DNA from: an uncultured Veillonellaceae bacterium
Lineage (GTDB): Bacteria > Bacillota > Negativicutes > Veillonellales > Veillonellaceae
Length of the DNA: 64,000 nt
Direction of reading: 5' to 3'
Assembly (NCBI GenBank): GCA_945867815.1
Contig: CAMBIX010000004.1
Location: 62,001-126,000, forward strand
In this document: positions 43,150 to 51,754 of the stretch, in pieces
Numbering within the stretch: position 1 is the first letter of the stretch
Layout: each line of letters opens with the position of its first letter
Translations under genes and position numbers: made by a program
The notes under the pieces: generated by a model
The model's database searches: none
The model's input: the letters and a program-made list of their open reading frames with translations, nothing else
What the model was told of the DNA's origin: nothing

Positions 43150-44127
43150 ATGAATCTGATTATCCATATTTTTCTAACCAGCATCGTCCCGATTTTACTA
43201 CTTATCGGTGGCGGTTTTTTTATCGATAAAAAGTTTAACCTCGATTTACGAACCTTAAGTAAGTTAAATTTTTATATTTTATTACCAGCCTTTATCTTTC
43301 AATCATTATACACCGCACCTCTAAATCATGAAAGTTTTGAAATCGCCCTCTGTGCCTTTGTCATCATGTTTTCTAATAGTGGCCTAGTGAGTTTTCTTAA
43401 TCTATTCCTCCACTACGATAAAATGAAAGTGCAAATTATACGTAATTCTACCATGTTTAATAATGGAGGCAATATTGGTGTCGCTATTGCTACCTTTGTC
43501 TTCTCTAATATGCCTTACGTGGTCAACGGAACAACTCCCTATGTACAATTAGGTATTGTCGCCGTTGTTTCTACCTTTGTTATTCAAACTATTGGGTGTA
43601 ACACGCTAGGATTTTACCAAGCCGGCGTTGGTCGCCTAACACGTCGAGATGCGCTTAGCCTTATCTTCCATATGCCTATCGTCTATGCTGTTATTGCGTC
43701 TCTACTCTTTAAACTAGCTCCTTTTGATCTAACCAAATTTATTATTTGGCCGCCAGTCCATTATTATGCGGCTGCCTTTGTAGGCTTATCTATGATTACT
43801 CTCGGCACTCAGCTTTCTCGTTCGAGCTTAAACTTCTTCAAAAAAGATGTTATGATTGGTACCGCCTTACGCCTCTTAGCTGGTCCTGCCTTAGCGGCGC
43901 TCATCGTTATTATCTTTATTCATGTCTATGGCCCATTAAATCCTATTGCTGCCCAAGCTATTGTTATCACCTACAGTGTACCATCTGCTGTCAATACGGC
44001 CCTCATGGCCTTTGAAATGAAGAATAACCCCGAATTTGCTACGCAAATTGTCATGGCCACAACTATCTTATCAGCCATCACCATGCCATTAGCCATCATC
44101 TTTGCTTACTATCTGTTTCCTATTTAA
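43150..44127 (+). CDS. AEC family transporter (auxin efflux carrier type)
   Basis: The 325-residue membrane protein has ten hydrophobic segments in two halves. SKLNFYILLPAFIFQSLY (37-54) and NSTMFNNGGNIGVAIATFVF (99-118) are the AEC pattern, and YSVPSAVNTALMAFEM (about 276-291) mirrors it in the second half. Bacterial members export or import organic acids such as malate or malonate. The substrate here is unknown. The gene is monocistronic, between its promoter and a terminator. Confidence 0.88.
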   Translation: MNLIIHIFLTSIVPILLLIGGGFFIDKKFNLDLRTLSKLNFYILLPAFIFQSLYTAPLNHESFEIALCAFVIMFSNSGLVSFLNLFLHYDKMKVQIIRNSTMFNNGGNIGVAIATFVFSNMPYVVNGTTPYVQLGIVAVVSTFVIQTIGCNTLGFYQAGVGRLTRRDALSLIFHMPIVYAVIASLLFKLAPFDLTKFIIWPPVHYYAAAFVGLSMITLGTQLSRSSLNFFKKDVMIGTALRLLAGPALAALIVIIFIHVYGPLNPIAAQAIVITYSVPSAVNTALMAFEMKNNPEFATQIVMATTILSAITMPLAIIFAYYLFPI

Positions 44128-44226
44128 TAGATACCTAGGCTTTGCTTATATAAGCCCCTTTATCTTAAAAGCAACCTTAATTCTATTATTGAATCCTTCT
44201 TATACTGATTACTTAAGAAAATATTA

Positions 44227-44277
44227 AAACAAGCAGACCTAATCACAATAACACGATTAAGTCTGCTTGTTTATTTA
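44227..44277 (+). terminator. Terminator of the AEC transporter gene
   Basis: An 18-bp stem (44227-44244 against 44255-44272) with one irregular position is followed by ATTTAT. The stem also reads as a terminator on the minus strand and may serve ddh. Confidence 0.8.
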
Positions 44278-44376
44278 TACCCTACTAAATTTCAAATTAT
44301 ATCCAATTGCATAAAACCCTATCATGGGCACTCTCTATATTACTTATAGTAAAGCTAAACTGTCTATAATCAGAAT

Positions 44377-45354
44377 CTATAGATAATGAGCCCGTAATTC
44401 TTCATCCGTTTTAGGCGACAACCAAGCTGGTGGAATATCAAATACAGTAAAGCAACCTACCCCACCATGTTGCTGCAGGCGATGTAAACCACGAGCATAA
44501 GCTACGAGTACAGAACCTGTAAACTCTGGATTACTATCTAATTTCAAACTAAATTCATAAACATGCTTAGTACCTTCTGTCGTTTCCCCACTACGAAGCA
44601 CAAAACCACCATGAGGAATGCCCTTGTGATCACGATCAAGCTCTTCTTGAGAAATAAAGTGTACTGTTGTTTCATAACCAACAAAATAATTAGGCATTTC
44701 TTTTATTTCTTTTTCAATTTTTGCCTTATCGGCCCCAGGCTTAGCCACTACATAACAATCACGTAAGTGTCCATCCGTCGCACTAACATCTGGCGTCTGC
44801 CCATTTCGAATCGACTCTAATAGTTCTTCTTTTGGTACCGTATACTGACGCGCATCAGCTACGCCATCAATACGACGGATGGCATCAGAATGACCCTGAC
44901 TAACACCACGTCCCCAGAAAGTATAAGATTTACCTTGTGGAAGAAAACTTTCACCAAATACACGCTGCAAAGAGAATAACCCTGGATCCCATCCACAAGA
45001 AATAATAGCGGCCGTCTTCGCTGCCTTTGTTACCTTATCCACATTAGCAAAATGTTCTCCAATGCGAGCATGTGTATCAAAACTATCAATAACCGTAAAA
45101 TACTTAGCTACGGCTGGCGTCTGTTCAATCAAATCAGTGGCTGAACCGCCGCACAAAACCATAACATCAATTTTACCCTTAAAACTTTCCAATTCACTCA
45201 TCGCATGAACAGGCACACCAGAAACTGTTTTTACACCACTCCGGCGAGAAAATACAGCCACTAGTTCCATATCTGGCTGATGCTTAATAGCCGCTTCTAC
45301 CCCACGCGCTAAATTACCGTAACCTACAATCCCCATTCGAATGACATTACTCAT
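44377..45354 (-). CDS. ddh: meso-Diaminopimelate dehydrogenase
   Basis: Ddh aminates tetrahydrodipicolinate directly to meso-diaminopimelate with NADPH and ammonia. The 325 residues open with the NADPH motif GIVGYGNLARGVE (8-20), followed by VFSRRS, CGGSATDLIEQ, SFDTHARI, CGWDPGLFSLQRVFGES and WGRGVSQGHSDAIRRIDGV (about 147-165), the blocks of the Corynebacterium/Clostridium enzyme. It is separated from argF by two hairpin elements. Together with DapL it gives the organism two routes to the cell-wall precursor. Confidence 0.95.
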   Translation of the reverse strand: MSNVIRMGIVGYGNLARGVEAAIKHQPDMELVAVFSRRSGVKTVSGVPVHAMSELESFKGKIDVMVLCGGSATDLIEQTPAVAKYFTVIDSFDTHARIGEHFANVDKVTKAAKTAAIISCGWDPGLFSLQRVFGESFLPQGKSYTFWGRGVSQGHSDAIRRIDGVADARQYTVPKEELLESIRNGQTPDVSATDGHLRDCYVVAKPGADKAKIEKEIKEMPNYFVGYETTVHFISQEELDRDHKGIPHGGFVLRSGETTEGTKHVYEFSLKLDSNPEFTGSVLVAYARGLHRLQQHGGVGCFTVFDIPPAWLSPKTDEELRAHYL

Positions 45355-45452
45355 AGGAGCCTCTCTTTCTTACAATATGCAAACATTTATAAATTAAATA
45401 ATATTTATTATACCTTACTCTAAAGATATAATATAGCCCTTATTACGTTAAA

Positions 45453-45525
45453 AGAAGCGGCCTATACAACCCGTTAAAGAGCCTTGCGTTAGCACCAACT
45501 CGCTAGGGTTGTATAGGCCACTTCT
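45453..45525 (-). repeat. Hairpin element, copy B: 20-bp stem with conserved 33-nt apical domain
   Basis: Arms 45453-45472 and 45506-45525 pair over 20 bp with one irregular pair that is a G-U wobble in minus-strand RNA. The 33-base apical part (45473-45505) matches copies A and C. In the minus-strand transcript it reads TAGC, the inner hairpin GAGT-TGG-TGC-TAAC-GCA-AG-GCTC, then TTTAAC. It lies about 100 bases upstream of the ddh start and past the argF stop, so it could be part of the ddh leader or the argF trailer. Confidence 0.85.
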
Positions 45526-45567
45526 TAACTAGAAATACAAAATACTCCAAACTAAAGTTATTCGTAC

Positions 45568-45640
45568 TAACAGGGGCTATATAACCCGTCAAAGAGCCTT
45601 GCGTTAGCACCAGCTCGCTAGGGTTATATAGCCCCTGTTA
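45568..45640 (-). repeat. Hairpin element, copy C: perfect 20-bp stem with conserved 33-nt apical domain
   Basis: Arms 45568-45587 and 45621-45640 are perfectly complementary. The apical part (45588-45620) differs from copy B at two positions. Near the top of the stem, where copy B has C-G pairs, copy C has G-C and T-A pairs, so both members changed together. It starts 40 bases past the argF stop. No T-run follows on the minus strand. Confidence 0.9.
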
Positions 45641-45679
45641 CCATTCATTAAATACTTTATATGCTACAAATATAGCTTT

Positions 45680-46618
45680 CTACTTCACTCCACCCATACA
45701 CAAGGCCATAATCGCCTTCTGCGTATGCAACCGATTTTCTGCTTCATCAAAGATAACATTGGCTTGCGCTTCAAACACATCTTCTATCACTTCTTCTCCT
45801 CGATGAGCTGGCAAGCAATGCATAACAACAACTCGTTTATCAGCCACACTTAAAAGCTCTTGATTTACCTGGAAGCCTGCAAAATCCTTTAAACGTTTTG
45901 CTTGTTCTTCTTCCTGTCCCATGCTCGCATATACGTCCGTACAAATAACATCCGCATCCTTAGCCGCTTCCATAGGATCATGCAATAATTTAATCTGACT
46001 GCCTGTAGCCTTTGCATCTTCCTTGGCTAATTCAATAATATGTGAATCCATTTCATAGCCCTTAGGGCCTGCCCAATGGAAATTAATACCTAACTTAGTG
46101 CAGGCGAACATAAGAGAATGGGCCATATTATTGCCATCACCAATAAAGGTCATATTCAAACCTTTTAAATCTTTCCCCTTATATTCTTGTAATGTAAATA
46201 CATCCGTTAAGGCTTGGCAAGGATGTAATAAATCTGTCAAACCATTAATGATAGGAATATCTGCCCATTTAGCTAGTTCCGTAACAATTTCATGTCCATA
46301 GGTCCGAATCATTATCCCATCAAGGTAACGAGACAAAACACGAGCTGTATCCTTAATCGGTTCTCCACGACCTATTTGTAAATCACGATTGGATAAGAAC
46401 AAGGCTTGTCCACCCAATTGATACATACCCGTTTCGAAAGACACCCGTGTACGCGTCGATGATTTTTCAAAAATCATACCCAAGGTCTTGCCCTTTAACA
46501 AATGGTGTTCGACACCTGCCTTTTGTTTGGCCTTCAATTCACCTGTTAAGGCTAATATTTCTTGCACATCCTCTGTTGTTAATTCATGTATGGATAAAAA
46601 ATCACTACCTGCTTTCAT
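45680..46618 (-). CDS. argF: Ornithine carbamoyltransferase
   Basis: ArgF transfers carbamoyl phosphate to ornithine to make citrulline. The 312 residues have the carbamoyl-phosphate motif SSTRTRVSFE (53-62), HPCQALTD and VVMHCLPAHRGEEV (HCLPA with the ornithine-binding Cys). GAAAGGG precedes the ATG. It is the last gene of argCJBDF, 136 bases after argD; a catabolic role is less likely because arcA and arcC are absent nearby. Confidence 0.96.
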   Translation of the reverse strand: MKAGSDFLSIHELTTEDVQEILALTGELKAKQKAGVEHHLLKGKTLGMIFEKSSTRTRVSFETGMYQLGGQALFLSNRDLQIGRGEPIKDTARVLSRYLDGIMIRTYGHEIVTELAKWADIPIINGLTDLLHPCQALTDVFTLQEYKGKDLKGLNMTFIGDGNNMAHSLMFACTKLGINFHWAGPKGYEMDSHIIELAKEDAKATGSQIKLLHDPMEAAKDADVICTDVYASMGQEEEQAKRLKDFAGFQVNQELLSVADKRVVVMHCLPAHRGEEVIEDVFEAQANVIFDEAENRLHTQKAIMALCMGGVK

Positions 46619-46754
46619 ATATTTCCCTTTCCTGCCAACATTTACGCAACATCTCTTCTTGTAAAAAGCCCTACATCTATTTACAAGCTATCTATTCTTC
46701 CTAACTACTTGCTACTTACACTCTCACTTATTGACTCTATCTCCCTTAAAAAAT

Positions 46755-47948
46755 TTATTGCTTTGCTAAGACACTATCTAGTGTACTAATCATCTCATCT
46801 ACATGAGCCTTAGTAATAATTAATGGTGGTACAAAGCGCAATACATTGCCAGCCGTACAGTTGATGATAAGGCCCTTATCTAGGCACTGATTGACAATAT
46901 CCCGACCGGGTTGGCTTAATTCCATACCTAAGATTAACCCCTTACCACGTACATCTTTTACCAAGACTGGGTATTTTTTCTGTAACGCTTGTAATTTTTC
47001 TTTTAAATAAGCACCTAAAGCATTTACATTGTCTAAAAGACCACCTGTCAACATAGCATCCAATACAACACAAGCACCAGCACAAGCTAATAAATTGCCA
47101 CCAAAAGTAGAACCGTGGTCACCTGGGGCAAAAGCTTCTGCTATATGATTAAGCGCCATGAAAGCACCAATAGGAACACCCCCTGCCAAACCTTTAGCAA
47201 GAGTCACTATATCCGCTTTGATGCCAAACTGTTCATACCCAAAGAAAGTGCCTGTCCGGCCCATACCGGCTTGAATTTCATCAATAATAAGAAGTGCCCC
47301 ATGCTTGTCGCATAATTCTCTTACATACGGCAAGTAATCATCATCAGGCACATAGACGCCGCCCTCCCCTTGGATAGCTTCCAAGAGCACGGCACAAGTC
47401 TTATCCGATATAGCCTTGGCTATTTCTTCTTTATCATTATAGGTTACATAAGAAAATCCTTCTGGCAAAGGCCCTAGGCCCTGGTGATATTTATCCTGGC
47501 CAGTAGCCGTCAAGGTAGCTAAAGTACGACCATGAAAACTATGTTTAGCTGAAATGATTTCATATTTTTCTGGATTTTTTGTCGTTGTATACTTACGAGC
47601 GAGTTTAATCGCACCTTCGTTAGCTTCTGCCCCGGAATTAGCAAAAAAGACCTTATCCATACCACTTAATTGTTTTAATTTTTCAGCAGCTTCAACCTGC
47701 ACTTCTGTATAATACAAATTAGAACAGTGAATTAATTTAGCTGCCTGCTTGCTAATAGCATCTACTAGAGGCTTATAGTTATGCCCCACAACATTAACAG
47801 CAATACCTGCTAAAAAGTCCAAATATTTTTTACCCTTTGTATCATATAAATAAGGGCCATCCCCATGATCTAATACAATAGGATACCGAGCGAAAACCTG
47901 CATGTAGTCTTCTTTTTCCTTAGTCATAACTTCTGTATCTGTAAACAT
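46755..47948 (-). CDS. argD: Acetylornithine aminotransferase
   Basis: ArgD makes N-acetylornithine from N-acetylglutamate semialdehyde with glutamate as amino donor. The 397 residues show SGAEANEGAIKLARKY (104-119), LLIIDEIQAGMGRTGTFFGYE and the PLP lysine in IVTLAKGLAGGVPIGA. A GAGGAG site supports the start. It follows argB by 18 bases. Confidence 0.95.
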   Translation of the reverse strand: MFTDTEVMTKEKEDYMQVFARYPIVLDHGDGPYLYDTKGKKYLDFLAGIAVNVVGHNYKPLVDAISKQAAKLIHCSNLYYTEVQVEAAEKLKQLSGMDKVFFANSGAEANEGAIKLARKYTTTKNPEKYEIISAKHSFHGRTLATLTATGQDKYHQGLGPLPEGFSYVTYNDKEEIAKAISDKTCAVLLEAIQGEGGVYVPDDDYLPYVRELCDKHGALLIIDEIQAGMGRTGTFFGYEQFGIKADIVTLAKGLAGGVPIGAFMALNHIAEAFAPGDHGSTFGGNLLACAGACVVLDAMLTGGLLDNVNALGAYLKEKLQALQKKYPVLVKDVRGKGLILGMELSQPGRDIVNQCLDKGLIINCTAGNVLRFVPPLIITKAHVDEMISTLDSVLAKQ

Positions 47949-47966
47949 TCTTATCTCCTCTTTGTC

Positions 47967-48923
47967 TTATGAAATAATTTCTGTCCCTATGCCTTGTGGG
48001 GTAAACAATTCTAATAACAAGGAATGGGCGTCTCGGCCATCTAAAATGGTTACCCGGTTAGTCCCTGCCGCTAAGGCTCGCAAAGCCGATTCCACTTTAG
48101 GAATCATGCCACCTGAAATACCACCGTTCGCAATCAAAGCTTGTGCCTCTTCTTCTTTTACTGTAGATAAGAAAGATGACGGATTATTAAAGTCTTTATA
48201 AATTCCCTTTGTATCTGTTAACAAGAGAAGCTTTTCTGCCTGCAAAGCCCCTGCTACTTCAGCTGCTACATAATCAGCATTAATATTATAGGTATGACCC
48301 ACCGCATCTGTACCAATAGGCGCAATAACTGGAATGTAATCCTTTTCCAACAAATCATTAATATATGACGTGTTGACAGCTGTTACTTCCCCTACAAAAC
48401 CAATATCTACAGTCTTCGATGCCTGTCCTGGTTCTTTTACTTCCACCATTTTCTTACGGGCTATTAATAAGTCTGCATCTTTACCAGATATACCAACAGC
48501 CTTGACCCCTTGTTGAGATAAGAGAGACACAATAGCTGTATTTACCTTACCTACGAGTACCATTTCGGCAATGGTTACCGTTTCTTCATCGGTCACACGG
48601 AGCCCGTTAACAAACTGAGTCTCTTTGCCACACTTTTTTAAGTATTCCGTAATATCTGGACCACCACCATGTACAATAACCGGCTTAATGCCAACAAACT
48701 TCATAAGGGCGATATCCCGCATAACACAAGTCTTAAGGTGTTCATCAACCATGGCATTACCACCGTACTTAATAACAACGGTTTTACCATAAAATTTCTG
48801 AATATACGGCAAGGCATGGATTAATACAGAAGCCACGTCATTAGTCTTTAAAGTAATATTAGTAGATGGATCATTTTTAGCTTGCACGCTTTTTATATTT
48901 TCATTATTCATTGTCGTAATCAT
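47967..48923 (-). CDS. argB: Acetylglutamate kinase
   Basis: ArgB phosphorylates N-acetylglutamate with ATP. The 318-residue protein has VVIKYGGNAMVDEHL, VIVHGGGPDITEYLKKCG and INADYVAAEVAGAL. The N-terminal 30 residues ahead of the fold are longer than in many homologues, as in arginine-inhibited hexameric forms, which would allow feedback control by arginine. The start overlaps argJ by 4 bases (ATGA). Confidence 0.95.
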   Translation of the reverse strand: MITTMNNENIKSVQAKNDPSTNITLKTNDVASVLIHALPYIQKFYGKTVVIKYGGNAMVDEHLKTCVMRDIALMKFVGIKPVIVHGGGPDITEYLKKCGKETQFVNGLRVTDEETVTIAEMVLVGKVNTAIVSLLSQQGVKAVGISGKDADLLIARKKMVEVKEPGQASKTVDIGFVGEVTAVNTSYINDLLEKDYIPVIAPIGTDAVGHTYNINADYVAAEVAGALQAEKLLLLTDTKGIYKDFNNPSSFLSTVKEEEAQALIANGGISGGMIPKVESALRALAAGTNRVTILDGRDAHSLLLELFTPQGIGTEIIS

Positions 48924-50131
48924 GTGTGGTACTCCCCATTAATCTTTACATAATCATACGTTAAATCGCAGGTCCAAACGATTACCGGTTCATACTGACC
49001 AGCCTCAATATCTATGGTTAAAGTAATATTTGTTTCTGCCATAATCTTAGCTAAGGCCTCTTGGTCAAAAGCAAGCCCCATACCCTTTTCAAATATAGGG
49101 ATACCACCAATGGTTAAGGTCGTATGATTCGGATCGATATCACCACCAGAATAACCTGCCGCACAAATAATTCGACCCCAATTAGGATCTTCACCAAAAA
49201 AGGCTGTCTTAACAAGAGGGGAGTTAGCAATAGCCATGCCCACTTCTTTTCCCTGAGCAAATGATTTGGCATGTAATACTTCTATGGTAATAAATTTACT
49301 AGCTCCTTCTCCATCGGCTGCAATCTCCTTAGCTAGAAAAACAACAACGGTTTCCAAGGCTTCATAGAAAGTCTTATAGTCTTCATTTTCCTCTTCAATA
49401 CAGGTGTTACCAGCCAATCCATTAGCTAAGATGATAGCCATATCATTAGTACTCATATCCCCATCAACAGAAATCATATTAAAAGACTTTTCTACTGCTG
49501 CACTAAGTGCCTTCTGTAGCATGGAATGACTAATAGCCAGATCTGTCGTAATATAACAAAGCATGGTAGCCATGTTTGGATGAATCATCCCCGAGCCTTT
49601 AGCAATAGCACCTATATGAACTGTTTTTCCATCAACAGTAAAAGTCCCACAAATCGTTTTACTATGTGTATCTGTCGTTAAAATAGCCTTACCCGCCGCT
49701 GGGCTTCCTGTATCAGATAATTGTGGCACAATATCATGTATACCTTTCTTTATAGCCTCCATGGGCATAAACGAACCAATAACCCCTGTTGAACCAACAA
49801 CGACATCCATAGGATCAATATGTAGTTCCTTAGCTGTAACCATAGCCATTTCTTTAGCATCTGCCAGTCCTTGCTGACCAGTACAAGCATTAGCACAGCC
49901 AGAATTAGAAATGATAGCCTGAGCACTGCCTGTAGCTACCGTTTCTTTTGATACATAAACAGGTGCAGCTGCTACCTTGTTCTGTGTAAACGTGCCAGCT
50001 ACCGTTGCCGGCACCTGACTATAAATTAAAGCTAAATCCGGTTTGCCGCTTTTCTTTAATTTTGCAGCAATCCCTATAGCTTGAAAGCCTTTTGCGAAGG
50101 TGACCCCTTCCCCTGTATGTACAATCTTCAT
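48920..50131 (-). CDS. argJ: Glutamate N-acetyltransferase / amino-acid acetyltransferase
   Basis: ArgJ recycles the acetyl group from N-acetylornithine to glutamate and can also use acetyl-CoA. The 403-residue precursor has the self-cleavage site in KGSGMIHPNMATML: the nucleophile Thr189 becomes the N-terminus of the beta chain. NSGCANACTG (76-85) and STGVIG (114-119) form the oxyanion side. It starts 16 bases downstream of argC. The presence of argJ makes a separate argE deacetylase unnecessary. Confidence 0.96.
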   Translation of the reverse strand: MKIVHTGEGVTFAKGFQAIGIAAKLKKSGKPDLALIYSQVPATVAGTFTQNKVAAAPVYVSKETVATGSAQAIISNSGCANACTGQQGLADAKEMAMVTAKELHIDPMDVVVGSTGVIGSFMPMEAIKKGIHDIVPQLSDTGSPAAGKAILTTDTHSKTICGTFTVDGKTVHIGAIAKGSGMIHPNMATMLCYITTDLAISHSMLQKALSAAVEKSFNMISVDGDMSTNDMAIILANGLAGNTCIEEENEDYKTFYEALETVVVFLAKEIAADGEGASKFITIEVLHAKSFAQGKEVGMAIANSPLVKTAFFGEDPNWGRIICAAGYSGGDIDPNHTTLTIGGIPIFEKGMGLAFDQEALAKIMAETNITLTIDIEAGQYEPVIVWTCDLTYDYVKINGEYHT

Positions 50132-50147
50132 AGTATCTATCCCTCTC

Positions 50148-51185
50148 TTATGGATACATAGGTACCAATGGTAAACCTAGTTTTTCATCAAATCCACTAA
50201 CAATATTAAAGTTCTGAATAGCTTGTCCAGCCGCACCCTTCATTAAATTATCAGTTACACTCAGTACTATCACCCGATGGGTTCGTTCATCAACATGCCA
50301 AGCAATATCACAGAAATTAGATCCTCGCACTTCTTTCACTGATGGATAAGCACCTAGTCCTAATAATCGGACAAAATACTCCTGTCCATATAAATCTTCA
50401 TAAGCCTTAGTTATCTCTTCCTTTGTAACGCCTTCGACTAAACTAGCATAACAAGTACTAAAAATACCACGACTCATAGGTACTAAATGAGGCGTAAAGT
50501 TAAGCATAACCTTTTGCCCTGCTAGATGGGAAAAGGCCTGCTCAATTTCCGGCGTATGTCTATGTGTACAAGCCCCATAGGCTGCAAAATTATCATAAAA
50601 ATCAGGAAAATGAGTTTGCTGTTTAGGCGACCGTCCCGCTCCTGACGTACCTGACTTAGCATCAATAAGAATAGAGTCCAATTGAATCAAATGATTTTTA
50701 ACTAAAGGTGCTAAAGCTAATATAGATGTTGTTGTATAACACCCAGCATTAGCAATAATAGAAGCGTTCTTAATGGCTTTTCGATTTAATTCCGCTAATC
50801 CATAGACCCGAGGCGCATTTTTATGCACATGTTTTACATGATACCAATCTTCATAAACATTGGTATCATCAAATCGATAGTCAGCTCCTAAATCTATAAG
50901 CGTAACCCCTTTCTCAAGGGCCTTCTTACCCACTTCCATAGCATGACCATGAGGCAAAGCTACAAAAACGACATCACTAGTATCTAAGATACTGTCTAAG
51001 TCATTCATACTTTCTAAGAGCTTGTCACAAAGGGACAGCAAATGAGGATATACATCCGATAAACGTTGTCCTGTATAAGATTCTGATGTTATATGTACCA
51101 GCTCTGCTTGTGGATGATTAGCAATTAATTTCACAAGTTCTACACCAGCATAGCCAGTTGCGCCTAAAATACTTACCTTCTTCAT
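50148..51185 (-). CDS. argC: N-acetyl-gamma-glutamyl-phosphate reductase
   Basis: ArgC reduces acetylglutamyl phosphate to the semialdehyde with NADPH. The 345 residues open with ILGATGYAGVELVKLIANHP (6-25) and have the catalytic Cys in NAGCYTTTSILALAP (about 146-160). HTPEIEQ and KGAAGQAIQN are conserved. It is the first gene of the arginine operon and is preceded by a promoter overlapped by palindromes. Confidence 0.96.
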   Translation of the reverse strand: MKKVSILGATGYAGVELVKLIANHPQAELVHITSESYTGQRLSDVYPHLLSLCDKLLESMNDLDSILDTSDVVFVALPHGHAMEVGKKALEKGVTLIDLGADYRFDDTNVYEDWYHVKHVHKNAPRVYGLAELNRKAIKNASIIANAGCYTTTSILALAPLVKNHLIQLDSILIDAKSGTSGAGRSPKQQTHFPDFYDNFAAYGACTHRHTPEIEQAFSHLAGQKVMLNFTPHLVPMSRGIFSTCYASLVEGVTKEEITKAYEDLYGQEYFVRLLGLGAYPSVKEVRGSNFCDIAWHVDERTHRVIVLSVTDNLMKGAAGQAIQNFNIVSGFDEKLGLPLVPMYP

Positions 51186-51212
51186 TTATATACCCTCACT
51201 TATGGTGTAATT

Positions 51213-51271
51213 ATTATACTTCATATATGAATATTTATAACTTTTGATGTAATTATACATTCATATGTATA
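51213..51271 (-). promoter_or_regulatory. Promoter and palindromic operator candidates of the arginine operon
   Basis: On the minus strand TATAAT (51213-51218) lies next to a perfect 12-bp palindrome TTCATATATGAA (51220-51231). A second inverted repeat, TATACAT against ATGTATA, spans about 51254-51271. Both contain halves like the ArgR box (TGAAT/ATTCA). Placement over the promoter fits arginine repression by an ArgR-type protein, but the match to the 18-bp consensus is partial. Confidence 0.45.
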
Positions 51272-51282
51272 AAATTACAAGC

Positions 51283-51323
51283 AAAAAGACCTATGAGATA
51301 AAACTTATCTCATAGGTCTTTTA
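51283..51323 (-). terminator. Terminator of the menaquinone operon
   Basis: A near-perfect 19-bp stem (TAAAAGACCTATGAGATAA on the minus strand and its complement) ends in TTTTTG. It follows the thioesterase stop by about 33 bases. Confidence 0.9.
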
Positions 51324-51355
51324 TATACTAACTATTACTTTTATCAATACCTATC

Positions 51356-51736
51356 TTATTTCTTAGGACATATAATGGCATTATCTACAGTCACCCTAGA
51401 AACGGTAGCTCCTTTTTCATTATAAAAAGCAAACTGCCATACATGCCGATGCTGTCCTTTATGCATCAACTTACCTAAAATTGTTATAAGCGCCCCTTCC
51501 TGACAAGGATGCAAATGCTGGGCTGATACACTCTGTCCTACTGGTACTGTACCTGTCTGGCAAAAAGCAATCGATGCACGGCCGGCCAATTCTTCCGCTA
51601 CAGCCACCCAAACACCTCCATGAACGAGCCCATAAGGCTGCAGATGATAGGCTGTTATCTTCATCTTAGCCTGACAAGAATCATTATTCATATCCATCGT
51701 TACATTTGATATATTCATCTTATCCATAAAATTCAT
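51356..51736 (-). CDS. Hotdog thioesterase, probable 1,4-dihydroxy-2-naphthoyl-CoA hydrolase
   Basis: The ATG at 51736 has AAGGTG six bases upstream. The 126-residue hotdog protein has HLQPYGLVHGGVWVAVAEELAGRAS, with the HGG and the catalytic Glu of the PaaI/MenI group, and QSVSAQHLHP further on. As the last gene of the men operon, 18 bases after menC, it most likely releases dihydroxynaphthoate from its CoA ester (MenI step). Similar enzymes act on other aromatic CoA esters. Confidence 0.85.
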   Translation of the reverse strand: MNFMDKMNISNVTMDMNNDSCQAKMKITAYHLQPYGLVHGGVWVAVAEELAGRASIAFCQTGTVPVGQSVSAQHLHPCQEGALITILGKLMHKGQHRHVWQFAFYNEKGATVSRVTVDNAIICPKK

Positions 51737-51754
51737 ACGTATCACCTTGTCTAT

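Noticed and set aside
45453-45640. Integron attC site as an explanation of the conserved hairpins
   Set aside because: The core GTTRRRY and its complementary box are not present in the right places and no cassette-like genes or integrase are visible.
45453-45640. Ordinary intrinsic terminators as an explanation of copies B and C
   Set aside because: No T-run follows on either strand, and terminator loops are not normally conserved.
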